Assembly: GCA_023136785.1 (NCBI GenBank)
Contig: JAGLQP010000042.1
Coordinates: 1 to 9,564, forward strand
DNA length: 9,564 nucleotides
DNA from: Spirochaetales bacterium
Lineage (GTDB): Bacteria; Spirochaetota; Spirochaetia; SZUA-6; DRHE01
Reading direction: 5' to 3'
A program made the translations under genes and the position numbers. Positions within the stretch are counted from its first letter, which is position 1; each line of letters starts with the position of its first letter. The notes under the pieces were generated by a model that was given only the letters and a program-made list of their open reading frames with translations, did no database searches and was not told where the DNA came from. Below are positions 1 to 5,829 of the stretch, piece by piece.

Positions 1-1304
1 TCGGCCAGAACTTCTTGGGGATAGTCGAGACCGCCGTCACCCAGGATATCCGATTCGATGCCGCAGAAGATACGAAAAGGGGCCAGCCGTTCGTTCACCT
101 CGGCTGCCTCCGCCATCTGCTCCCGCAGCCGTTCTATGGACAGCCCCCCCGCGTAGCCGGCGCTGCGGGAATGATCGCTTAAGGCAAGATAATCGTAACC
201 CAGCTCCCGACAGCTCCGAGCCATCTCTTCGATGCCGACCAGACCGTCGGAGTAGCGCGAGTGCACGTGGATCATGCCCTTGATACCTTCAGCTTCGACC
301 AGGCGGGGAAGCATCCGCGACTCCGCGGCCTCCACCTCCTCCTCCCCCTCCCGGATCTCCGGAGGCACCCAGGGTAGATCGAGGCTGCCATACACGGACT
401 CTTCATCCGCTGCCGGCAGGGCTTCATCGCCCCGAAACACTCCATACTCATTCATCTTCAGACCCATGGATTTGGCCCGGCCGCGCAAGGCAGTGTTGTG
501 TTCCTTCGATCCGGTGAAGTGCTGCAGTGCCGCCGGCTCGCTCTCCGGCTTGACCAGGCGGAAATCCACCTGCAGTCCCCCGCGGCGGATCGAAACCTTG
601 GTTTCCCCCGCTCCCAGGATCCCCTCAACATCGGGACCGGTATCGGCCAGTTCGATGAGGGTAGAGCGCAGGCGGGCCGGATCCGCATCCGCCTGAGGGA
701 TGAGAAGGATATCCGCGTCCTTTAAAATCCGCTTTCCACGTCGCAGGCTGCCGGCGATATGTATGCTCGCGAAAAGACCGCTTCGGGTCAGCTGCTGTAC
801 CAGCTCGGAAGCAATCCCTTCAGCCTCGGCGTAGAGGTGCATCTCCTGAAACTGTTTCTTGAAGGCGATCGACTTGAGGATCTTCGCCTGGGATTTCTCA
901 CCGAAGCCTTCGAGCGCCAGCAGCCGGTTCTCCCGGCAGGCGTACTCCAGCTCCCCCAGGTTGGAGATCTCCAGCTTCTGCCAGAGCAGACGAACCCGTT
1001 TGGGACCCAGTCCAGAGAGGGTGAGCAGTTCCTCCAATCCGTCGGGAAACCCCGACCTCAGCTCCTCGAGGACCGTGGACCTGCCGGTAACGACCAGCTC
1101 CCTGAGCACCTCCCCGATCCCCTTGCCGATGCCCTGGATTCCGGAGAGCCGGTCCTCCGCTACCAGGGTAGCGAAGCTCTCCGGATGCTGTTCCACGATG
1201 CGCCCCCCCCGCTCAAAGGCGCGGGACTTGAAGGGATTCTCCCCGGCCAATTCCTGGTACACGGCGATCTTTTTCAGGACTGACCCGAGCTCTTTATTGT
1301 TCAT
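1..1304 (-). CDS. polX: DNA polymerase X family with PHP domain (3' part missing)
   Basis: Bacterial family X DNA polymerase, a gap-filling base-excision-repair enzyme whose PHP domain in characterised relatives is a metal-dependent 3'-5' exonuclease. Reading leftward, 434 complete codons lie in the window. Visible in order: helix-hairpin-helix-like segments at about residues 53-70, 94-111 and 128-146; the nucleotidyltransferase signature GSLRRG (185-190) with catalytic Asp196 and Asp198; the third catalytic Asp247 in QVDFRLV; FTGSKEHN (263-270); then PHP motifs HVHSRYSDG (His346, His348), SDHS (Asp377, His378), GIESD (Glu417) and LDYPQEVLA. Relatives are about 570 residues, so roughly 135 residues with the last PHP metal ligands lie outside the window. 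The ATG at 1304 is preceded by GGAG at 1314-1317, nine bases away. It overlaps the stop of a 41-codon upstream frame as ATGA. A G8 run (C8 on the plus strand, 1203-1210) lies in codons 32-34. The family call is very secure. Confidence 0.95.
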   Translation of the reverse strand, partial: MNNKELGSVLKKIAVYQELAGENPFKSRAFERGGRIVEQHPESFATLVAEDRLSGIQGIGKGIGEVLRELVVTGRSTVLEELRSGFPDGLEELLTLSGLGPKRVRLLWQKLEISNLGELEYACRENRLLALEGFGEKSQAKILKSIAFKKQFQEMHLYAEAEGIASELVQQLTRSGLFASIHIAGSLRRGKRILKDADILLIPQADADPARLRSTLIELADTGPDVEGILGAGETKVSIRRGGLQVDFRLVKPESEPAALQHFTGSKEHNTALRGRAKSMGLKMNEYGVFRGDEALPAADEESVYGSLDLPWVPPEIREGEEEVEAAESRMLPRLVEAEGIKGMIHVHSRYSDGLVGIEEMARSCRELGYDYLALSDHSRSAGYAGGLSIERLREQMAEAAEVNERLAPFRIFCGIESDILGDGGLDYPQEVLA

Positions 1305-1426
1305 TTTCCACAACTCCGGATCGATTCTATGTTGTTCCTCGATCGAGCCTTGTCGAACTCCGGATCGTCGACCCAGGTGCCGGCCAGATCGTCCAAGTCA
1401 CGCTTTTTTCTCTCCTCTTGGTTCAC
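1301..1426 (-). pseudogene. Frameshifted small antitoxin-like gene just upstream of polX
   Basis: From the GTG at 1426 a 41-residue frame starts MNQEERKKRDLDD and contains LAGTWVDDPEFDKA, then becomes unconvincing and stops at TGA 1303-1301. In another frame the DNA from about 1346 to 1305 reads SIEEQHRIDPELWK. Joined, the two halves give LAGTWVDDPEFDKA..IEEQHRIDPELWK. From memory this closely resembles the conserved C-terminal tail of many small bacterial proteins annotated as antitoxins (usual pattern DDPEFD.A..EQ.RID..LW). A net shift of -1 or +2 near 1346-1352 would explain it. The second half is in frame with polX and runs straight into its ATG with no stop. No DNA-binding N-terminus and no PIN or other toxin gene is visible nearby. 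No good ribosome binding site precedes the GTG. It could be a decayed antitoxin, a sequencing error hiding an N-terminal extension of PolX, or a leader frame coupled to polX. The family assignment is unverified. Confidence 0.5.
1321..1331. repeat. 11-bp direct repeat, copy 1
   Basis: TCGATTCTATG, with a second exact copy at 1636-1646. This copy falls inside the antitoxin-like tail, where the minus strand reads His-Arg-Ile. The two copies lie near the two ends of the polX-polB spacer. Confidence 0.6.
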
Positions 1427-1449
1427 ACTCAAAACAGTAACGGATAATT

Positions 1450-1460
1450 GCCCTCAGGGC
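1450..1460. repeat. 11-bp palindrome at the predicted polX transcription start
   Basis: GCCCTCAGGGC has perfect 5-bp arms around one central base. It sits at about +1 to +12 of the transcript predicted from the 1468-1496 promoter. The position suits an operator or a short 5' hairpin, but five base pairs can occur by chance. Confidence 0.35.
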
Positions 1461-1467
1461 CAAGAGG

Positions 1468-1496
1468 GTTACATTTTCAAACCGCGAGTTTGTCAA
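1468..1496 (-). promoter_or_regulatory. Sigma70-type promoter for the small frame and polX
   Basis: On the minus strand a perfect -35 TTGACA (1496-1491) is followed by a 17-base spacer and TGTAAC (1473-1468), a four-of-six match to the -10 consensus. Transcription would start near 1461, giving a leader of about 35 bases to the GTG at 1426 and about 157 bases to the polX ATG. This implies polX can be transcribed independently of polB. It is read from the sequence only. Confidence 0.6.
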
Positions 1497-1635
1497 AAGG
1501 TCAACGAGGCGGAATGACACGATGGACAAGATGACCCATTCGCGAGACAGACTGTCGCCAGACAAGGACAAACTAGAAATTCTAAAGTTTTCCTAATAAA
1601 TTTCAACGAAGTCCAGTGGTACGGAGATCTGTTTC

Positions 1636-1646
1636 TCGATTCTATG
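1636..1646. repeat. 11-bp direct repeat, copy 2
   Basis: Second exact copy of TCGATTCTATG, beginning seven bases beyond the polB stop on the minus strand. The roughly 300-base segment between copies has no terminal inverted repeats or transposase, so a mobile element is not supported. It may be a recombination scar or chance. Confidence 0.6.
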
Positions 1647-1653
1647 AGCCTGC

Positions 1654-4206
1654 TCAAAAAAGCCAGAGCTGTCCACCCTGGCCGAACAGAGCGTCGATGT
1701 CCGTCTTCAACACCTCTGTGAAGGCCGAGGCAATCGGCATGAGCTGCCGCTCCAGGTAGTGATCGTAATCGATCGGGACACTGACCCGGCCTTCGGGCTG
1801 CGGTCCTTCGCGGGTAATCAGGTAGCGGATCAGCCCCCGCTGCTCCGAAGGGGGCAGCAGGGCGGCTGCTTTGACATGGGGCGGCGTACTGCGGGTGTAG
1901 GCGGAGATGGATTTTCTCAGAGCCTTCCTGTACACGAGCTTCTCGTCGAGATCTCCCCTGTACAGGGCTCCGACCAGTTCCTTGATGTAGAGCTGGATAT
2001 CCTGAAGCGGGCGTCGCAGGAACAACAGTTCGAGCAGCCGGATCTGGAGCTCGTGAGCCAGGTCGGTCCAGTCGCGTCGCACCGCCTCCATACCCTTGAT
2101 CTCTATCCGGTTTTCCCCGCCATCCCGGGAATCCGCGCCGTCCGGGGATCCGGCTCTCCCCTCGGCCTCAACGGCGAGAAATCCCGCATACCCTTTGGCC
2201 CTGCCCTTTTCCGTCCGCCGGTCACCACCCCGCAGCGGAGGCAGGAAGAAACGGCTGTACCTCTTTTCAAAGATTAAGGTAAGCCGGGGTTCAACTCCGT
2301 AGCTCTCGATCAGATGTTTTACCAAAGCCTCGTTCACCTGACGACAGATCTCCTCGCCGTCCAGGGAACCTGCCGGAGGGATCTCCGGAACACCGTTCTC
2401 GGGTTGCGCTGAGGTCTGTGCTCCGGGCTCCAGAATGGTGACGAAGAGGGAGTCCGTGTCGCCGTACAGCACCGTGTAGCCCCGGTCTTCGAGAAAGGTC
2501 TTGCACCAGCTGAGGATGCGCTGCCCGAAGCTGGTGATGGCGCCGGCCAGGTCGGAGCCGGCAAATCGACAGCCCCGAGCTCCGAGCACACCGTAGAAGG
2601 AGTTCATGATGATCTTGTATACGAACGAGGCAACCGCATCTCCCTTCTCCTGCGCCTCACCACGGCGCTCGAAGAATCGGTCGAGAAGCTCAGGGAGGAT
2701 GCCCGGCTCCCGCCGAAATAGAGCCCCATTGGGGGCTCGGATCGGCGACTGCGCCTCCATGTCTCTATCGGCTCCAGACCGCTCCTGCTGCTCTTGTTCC
2801 GACCCCGGCTGCTCATCGGAGAGGTAACTCAGAGGATCGATGTTGAAGGTGCGGATGATCGATGGGTACAGGCTTTGGAAATCGAAGACCAGCACATCAT
2901 CGAACACGCCGGGGCGGGGGCTCAGAATGATGCCGCCGGGAGCTCCTTCCATGGGCAGATGATCGACACCGAAGGTGGGAGCGACCCTGCCCCGCTGGTG
3001 CAATGCCTCGATGTAGAGGTGCTCGAAGGAGGCGATGCTGGTCCAGGCCAGGTCCGGTGCCACCCCGATCAAATTGCAGCGCCGCAGAGTGAGCTCGAAC
3101 AAGCCGGTCTTGGCGAAGATCTGGTGAACCAGCCGAGCATCCTGCAGGCAGTAGGCGCAGAGCTCTTTGGGCTCTTCCCGATACAGGCGCTCGATAGCCC
3201 GGATGCGATCCTCACCCTCCTGCAGCTCGATTCGTTTTCCATACCCTAGAATCGCGCCGGCCACCGTCTCCAAACTGTAATCTTCGAAGGTTTCAGGGGA
3301 AGCCCTTACGATGCGAACCCCATCCCACACCTGCCTTCCCGGAACGATGACCCGGCTTCCCCTGCCCTCGCTCTGGGGCAGATACACCGCCGTTTCCCGG
3401 GATCGGCCGAGAGAGAAGGAGATTCCATAGCGCTTGAAGCGCTCGGAGAGGACCTGAAAGTCGAAATCGATCACATTCCAGCCGGTCAGGACATCGGGAT
3501 CGAGCCTAACAAGCCGGTCCCGAAAGGCCAGGAGCAGGGCTTTTTCGTCGCTGAAGCACTCCACCCCCGGCTCGTGCAGTTCAGGACCGAGGAACAGCAC
3601 CACCTCACCCAAATCCTGGGATGCTTGGAAGGGATCCTGAGGGCTGAGGGCGATGGCCCGCACTGCCTGGGTCCGAACGTCGGTCTCTATATCGATGGAG
3701 AGGACGGACAGCCGGGGCATCCATCGGCCCGGCTCTACCTCCGGATCCACGAACACCCGCCCCACGTAGCGGCCCGCTTTGGCTTGCCCCCGGATGCGCA
3801 CGGGGCCGTGAATCTGCCGCTCCAGGCGAAACTGATCCGCCACCCTGAGATCCGCCTCGTAGGTACGCGTACCCAGCAGCTGCAAGGCATCTCTGAGCCT
3901 CCGTTTTACTCCCTGTGTTGAAGCGCTCACCTGCAGGCAGATTTCACCGTCCATTGTGCGAAGTTGGCTCGGCAGCAGCTCCACAGCCCCGCGGTCGAAG
4001 GTCTGTTCGGCCGCAGCCAGTGAGTTTACAGTCTGCTCAACAGCAGGGGAATCGCTCTCCCGGATATAGAAGTTGGGCTGATAGCGGTTTTCCACGATAG
4101 CGAAGGTCGAGCCATCTTGCAGACGGCCGAGAAGGTAGAGGGCGGTGCGGCCCTTCTTGGTGCGGGCGTAGGAGTGAAGGATGAATCCCTCTAGGGTAGC
4201 ACTCAT
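1654..4206 (-). CDS. polB: Family B DNA polymerase (DNA polymerase II type)
   Basis: Replicative-type family B polymerase with proofreading exonuclease; the E. coli counterpart, Pol II, acts in repair and replication restart. The 850 residues contain Exo I LSIDIETD (Asp172, Glu174), Exo II GWNVIDFD (242-249), Exo III YCLQD (Tyr352, Asp356), Pol A FDFQSLYPSI (Asp442), Pol B KIIMNSFYG (531-539), Pol C YGDTDS (Asp583, Asp585), FEKRY (647-651) and a thumb KGMEAVRRDW. All catalytic residues are present. The extreme C-terminus QLWLF resembles the sliding-clamp-binding QLGLF that ends E. coli Pol II. The protein is longer than Pol II (783 residues), partly through hydrophilic insertions at about 462-492, 592-613 and 680-700. 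The ATG at 4206 has no clear Shine-Dalgarno; a TATAGT box lies 14 bases upstream of it. It is divergent from murE and on the same strand as polX. Confidence 0.96.
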   Translation of the reverse strand: MSATLEGFILHSYARTKKGRTALYLLGRLQDGSTFAIVENRYQPNFYIRESDSPAVEQTVNSLAAAEQTFDRGAVELLPSQLRTMDGEICLQVSASTQGVKRRLRDALQLLGTRTYEADLRVADQFRLERQIHGPVRIRGQAKAGRYVGRVFVDPEVEPGRWMPRLSVLSIDIETDVRTQAVRAIALSPQDPFQASQDLGEVVLFLGPELHEPGVECFSDEKALLLAFRDRLVRLDPDVLTGWNVIDFDFQVLSERFKRYGISFSLGRSRETAVYLPQSEGRGSRVIVPGRQVWDGVRIVRASPETFEDYSLETVAGAILGYGKRIELQEGEDRIRAIERLYREEPKELCAYCLQDARLVHQIFAKTGLFELTLRRCNLIGVAPDLAWTSIASFEHLYIEALHQRGRVAPTFGVDHLPMEGAPGGIILSPRPGVFDDVLVFDFQSLYPSIIRTFNIDPLSYLSDEQPGSEQEQQERSGADRDMEAQSPIRAPNGALFRREPGILPELLDRFFERRGEAQEKGDAVASFVYKIIMNSFYGVLGARGCRFAGSDLAGAITSFGQRILSWCKTFLEDRGYTVLYGDTDSLFVTILEPGAQTSAQPENGVPEIPPAGSLDGEEICRQVNEALVKHLIESYGVEPRLTLIFEKRYSRFFLPPLRGGDRRTEKGRAKGYAGFLAVEAEGRAGSPDGADSRDGGENRIEIKGMEAVRRDWTDLAHELQIRLLELLFLRRPLQDIQLYIKELVGALYRGDLDEKLVYRKALRKSISAYTRSTPPHVKAAALLPPSEQRGLIRYLITREGPQPEGRVSVPIDYDHYLERQLMPIASAFTEVLKTDIDALFGQGGQLWLF

Positions 4207-4220
4207 GATCGTAAAAATTC

Positions 4221-4226
4221 ACTATA
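4221..4226 (-). promoter_or_regulatory. Possible -10 box for polB
   Basis: The minus strand reads TATAGT, five of six bases of the -10 consensus. The implied start, near 4214, would leave a leader of only about eight bases before the polB ATG, which fits the lack of a Shine-Dalgarno. No good -35 element is found at 16-18 bases. Confidence 0.35.
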
Positions 4227-4232
4227 GCACGG

Positions 4233-4267
4233 GCGGCTTCCAGGATAACAGCCGGTTGGTAAGCCGC
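4233..4267. repeat. 7-bp inverted repeat between divergent polB and murE
   Basis: GCGGCTT (4233-4239) and AAGCCGC (4261-4267) are perfect inverted arms separated by 21 bases. They lie in the 123-base divergent control region, just upstream of the possible polB -10 box. A further 10-bp palindrome, ATTGATCAAT, follows at 4269-4278. Either could be an operator. No regulator is identified and no T run suggests a terminator. Confidence 0.4.
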
Positions 4268-4314
4268 TATTGATCAATCTGCGGGGGGCACGGTACCATC
4301 GATTCAGGAGTATC

Positions 4315-4320
4315 GGAGGG
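4315..4320 (+). promoter_or_regulatory. Ribosome binding site that fixes the murE start
   Basis: GGAGGG ends nine bases before the GTG at 4330. The longer frame opening with TTG at 4270 has no comparable site, and its extra 20 residues do not look like a MurE N-terminus, so GTG 4330 is preferred. Confidence 0.75.
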
Positions 4321-4329
4321 AAACCAAGG

Positions 4330-5829
4330 GTGACTGGCAAGACGATCGCCGATCTCATCTCTGTGCTGGGAAGCGCCGCGACCGTTCGGGGCGATCCCAC
4401 CGTCAAGGTCCGTGGACTGGCCTACGATTCCCGACGTGTCGAGGCGGGGGATCTGTTCACGGCGTTGACGGGTTTGCACACAGACGGCCACCGTTTTATC
4501 GAGCAGGCGATCGAAAGAGGCGCAGCGGCTGTCCTGCACCAGGCAGAGCTCAGCTCCTACCAAAACCAGGTTGCCTATGTTCAGGTATCCGACTCTAGAC
4601 AGGCCATGTCCGCGCTGGCAGCGGCCTTGTACGATCATCCCTCCCATGAGCTGTCGGTTATCGGGGTGACCGGGACCGACGGAAAGAGCACCACCGTGTG
4701 GCTGATCCACCAGCTCCTCGAAGCGCTCGGAAAACCCTGCGGCTTTATTTCTACAGTCCAAGTTAAGACTCAGGGCGGTGTTACTAAAAACCCCCTTCGC
4801 CAGTCGACTCCGGAGGCCTCGGACATTCAGCGCTTGCTGCGCCAGATGGTGGAGGCGGGGAAAAGTTACTCCGTGGTCGAGGCGACCTCCCACGGCCTGT
4901 CCGCCAGGACAGGACGTCTTTCTTCAGTTGAGTTTGCCGCCGCCGTGTGTACAAATATCGGCCATGAACACCTGGAGTTCCACGGTAGCTTTGAACTGTA
5001 CCGATCGGATAAGGCCAATCTGTTCCGCGCTCTGTCGAGGAACAGTTTCGGCGTAGTGAATCTCAACGATCCCAACCACCAGTATCTTATCGCTCAGTCC
5101 GCCGCTCCCGTACGAAGCTACGGTCTCGAAAACACCGAAGCCGATCTGTTTGCCACGAAGATTCACTCTGATCTGTCCAGCTCGATTTTCCATCTGCATT
5201 GCGGTTCTGAGGAGCAGCCGGCCCGGATCAACCTGCCCGGCACCTACAACCTGGAAAACCTCCTGGCCGCGGCTCTGACGGTTCTGGGCCTGCTTCCCGT
5301 ACCGCTGGAGGAGCTGGTCCGCCTGTTTCCTGATCTTCAAGGAGTGCCGGGACGAATGGAAACGATCGCAGCCGGTCAGCCCTTCCGGGTGATCGTGGAT
5401 TACGCTCACACTCCCCAATCCTTCGCCGGGCTCTTTCCTCTGGTACGCGCCCATACCGAAAACCGCCTGATCGCGGTGTTCGGATCAGCCGGAGAACGGG
5501 ACGTGGAGAAACGTCCCCTCCAGGGGGAGCTGGCGGCCCGCTTCTGCGACTTGATCATTCTGAGCGACGAAGATCCCCGGGGCGAAGATCCGGCAGCTGT
5601 TCTGGAGGAGATTGCCGCAGGCTGTCGGCGGGAGGGAAAAGACCCGTATCTGATCCCCGACCGCCGGCAGGCCATGGCCCGGGCTTTTGCCCTGGCCGGA
5701 GGAGGCGACACGGTGCTGCTTTTGGGAAAAGGGCACGAGGAAAGCATCATCTACGCCGACGGTCCGGTACCGTGGCAGGAGGCGCAGACGGCTCGGCAGA
5801 TTCTCGGGGAGATGGGCTGGAAGCAATGA
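4330..5829 (+). CDS. murE: UDP-MurNAc-tripeptide synthetase (MurE)
   Basis: Cytoplasmic Mur ligase that uses ATP to add the third residue to UDP-MurNAc-L-Ala-D-Glu. From GTG 4330 it has 499 residues, a normal MurE length. Visible: N-terminal Mur domain (AYDSRRVEAGDLF, 31-43); P-loop GVTGTDGKSTT (112-122); STPE (159-162); EATSHGL in place of the usual EVSSHAL; HEHLEFHG (212-219) in place of DHLDYHG; the probable carbamylated lysine Lys228 in SDKANLF; VPGRME; VDYAHTP (356-362); GERDVEKRP; SDEDPRGEDP (412-421); and GKGHE (466-470). The usual diaminopimelate motif DNPR reads EDPR at 414-417, so the added residue may be L-ornithine or L-lysine rather than meso-DAP. That is inference. The stop overlaps the next gene's ATG as ATGA. 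It is the first gene of the rightward block, with ddl 1.76 kb downstream. Confidence 0.94.
   Translation: MTGKTIADLISVLGSAATVRGDPTVKVRGLAYDSRRVEAGDLFTALTGLHTDGHRFIEQAIERGAAAVLHQAELSSYQNQVAYVQVSDSRQAMSALAAALYDHPSHELSVIGVTGTDGKSTTVWLIHQLLEALGKPCGFISTVQVKTQGGVTKNPLRQSTPEASDIQRLLRQMVEAGKSYSVVEATSHGLSARTGRLSSVEFAAAVCTNIGHEHLEFHGSFELYRSDKANLFRALSRNSFGVVNLNDPNHQYLIAQSAAPVRSYGLENTEADLFATKIHSDLSSSIFHLHCGSEEQPARINLPGTYNLENLLAAALTVLGLLPVPLEELVRLFPDLQGVPGRMETIAAGQPFRVIVDYAHTPQSFAGLFPLVRAHTENRLIAVFGSAGERDVEKRPLQGELAARFCDLIILSDEDPRGEDPAAVLEEIAAGCRREGKDPYLIPDRRQAMARAFALAGGGDTVLLLGKGHEESIIYADGPVPWQEAQTARQILGEMGWKQ

Larger units (their letters stand above)
1427..1653. other. Non-coding spacer between polB and the small frame
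   Basis: This stretch is more AT-rich than its surroundings, especially 1570-1605. It contains the predicted polX promoter (1468-1496), the palindrome at 1450-1460 and an 11-bp palindrome TAGAAATTCTA at 1574-1584. No persuasive gene is seen on either strand. No hairpin followed by a T run is seen after the polB stop, so polB transcripts may continue into polX. Confidence 0.5.

Noticed and set aside
274..1283. Long plus-strand frames across the polX region.
   Set aside because: They are shadows of polX, whose catalytic motifs are unambiguous on the minus strand. High GC content creates long antisense frames.
1329..1517. A 62-residue plus-strand frame in the polX-polB spacer.
   Set aside because: It has no recognisable motif or ribosome binding site and lies opposite the promoter and small antitoxin-like frame.
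1305..1653. LexA-type SOS boxes upstream of the polymerases.
   Set aside because: I found no CTGT-N8-ACAG or GAAC-N4-GTTC site near either polymerase start.
1642..1662. A hairpin TGAGCCTGCTCA beside a run of A or T at the polB end.
   Set aside because: In the direction of polB transcription the T run precedes the stem rather than following it, so it is not a normal intrinsic terminator.
1593..1676. A 27-residue minus-strand frame overlapping the polB 3' end, containing EQAHRIEKQISVPLDFVEIY.
   Set aside because: It is very short, has no clear ribosome binding site and no family I recognise. Part of it comes from the 11-bp direct repeat, so resemblance to the upstream tail may be trivial.
4270..4329. 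A TTG start giving MurE 20 extra N-terminal residues.
   Set aside because: GTG 4330 has a strong GGAGGG at the right distance, and the extra residues are unlike a MurE N-terminus.
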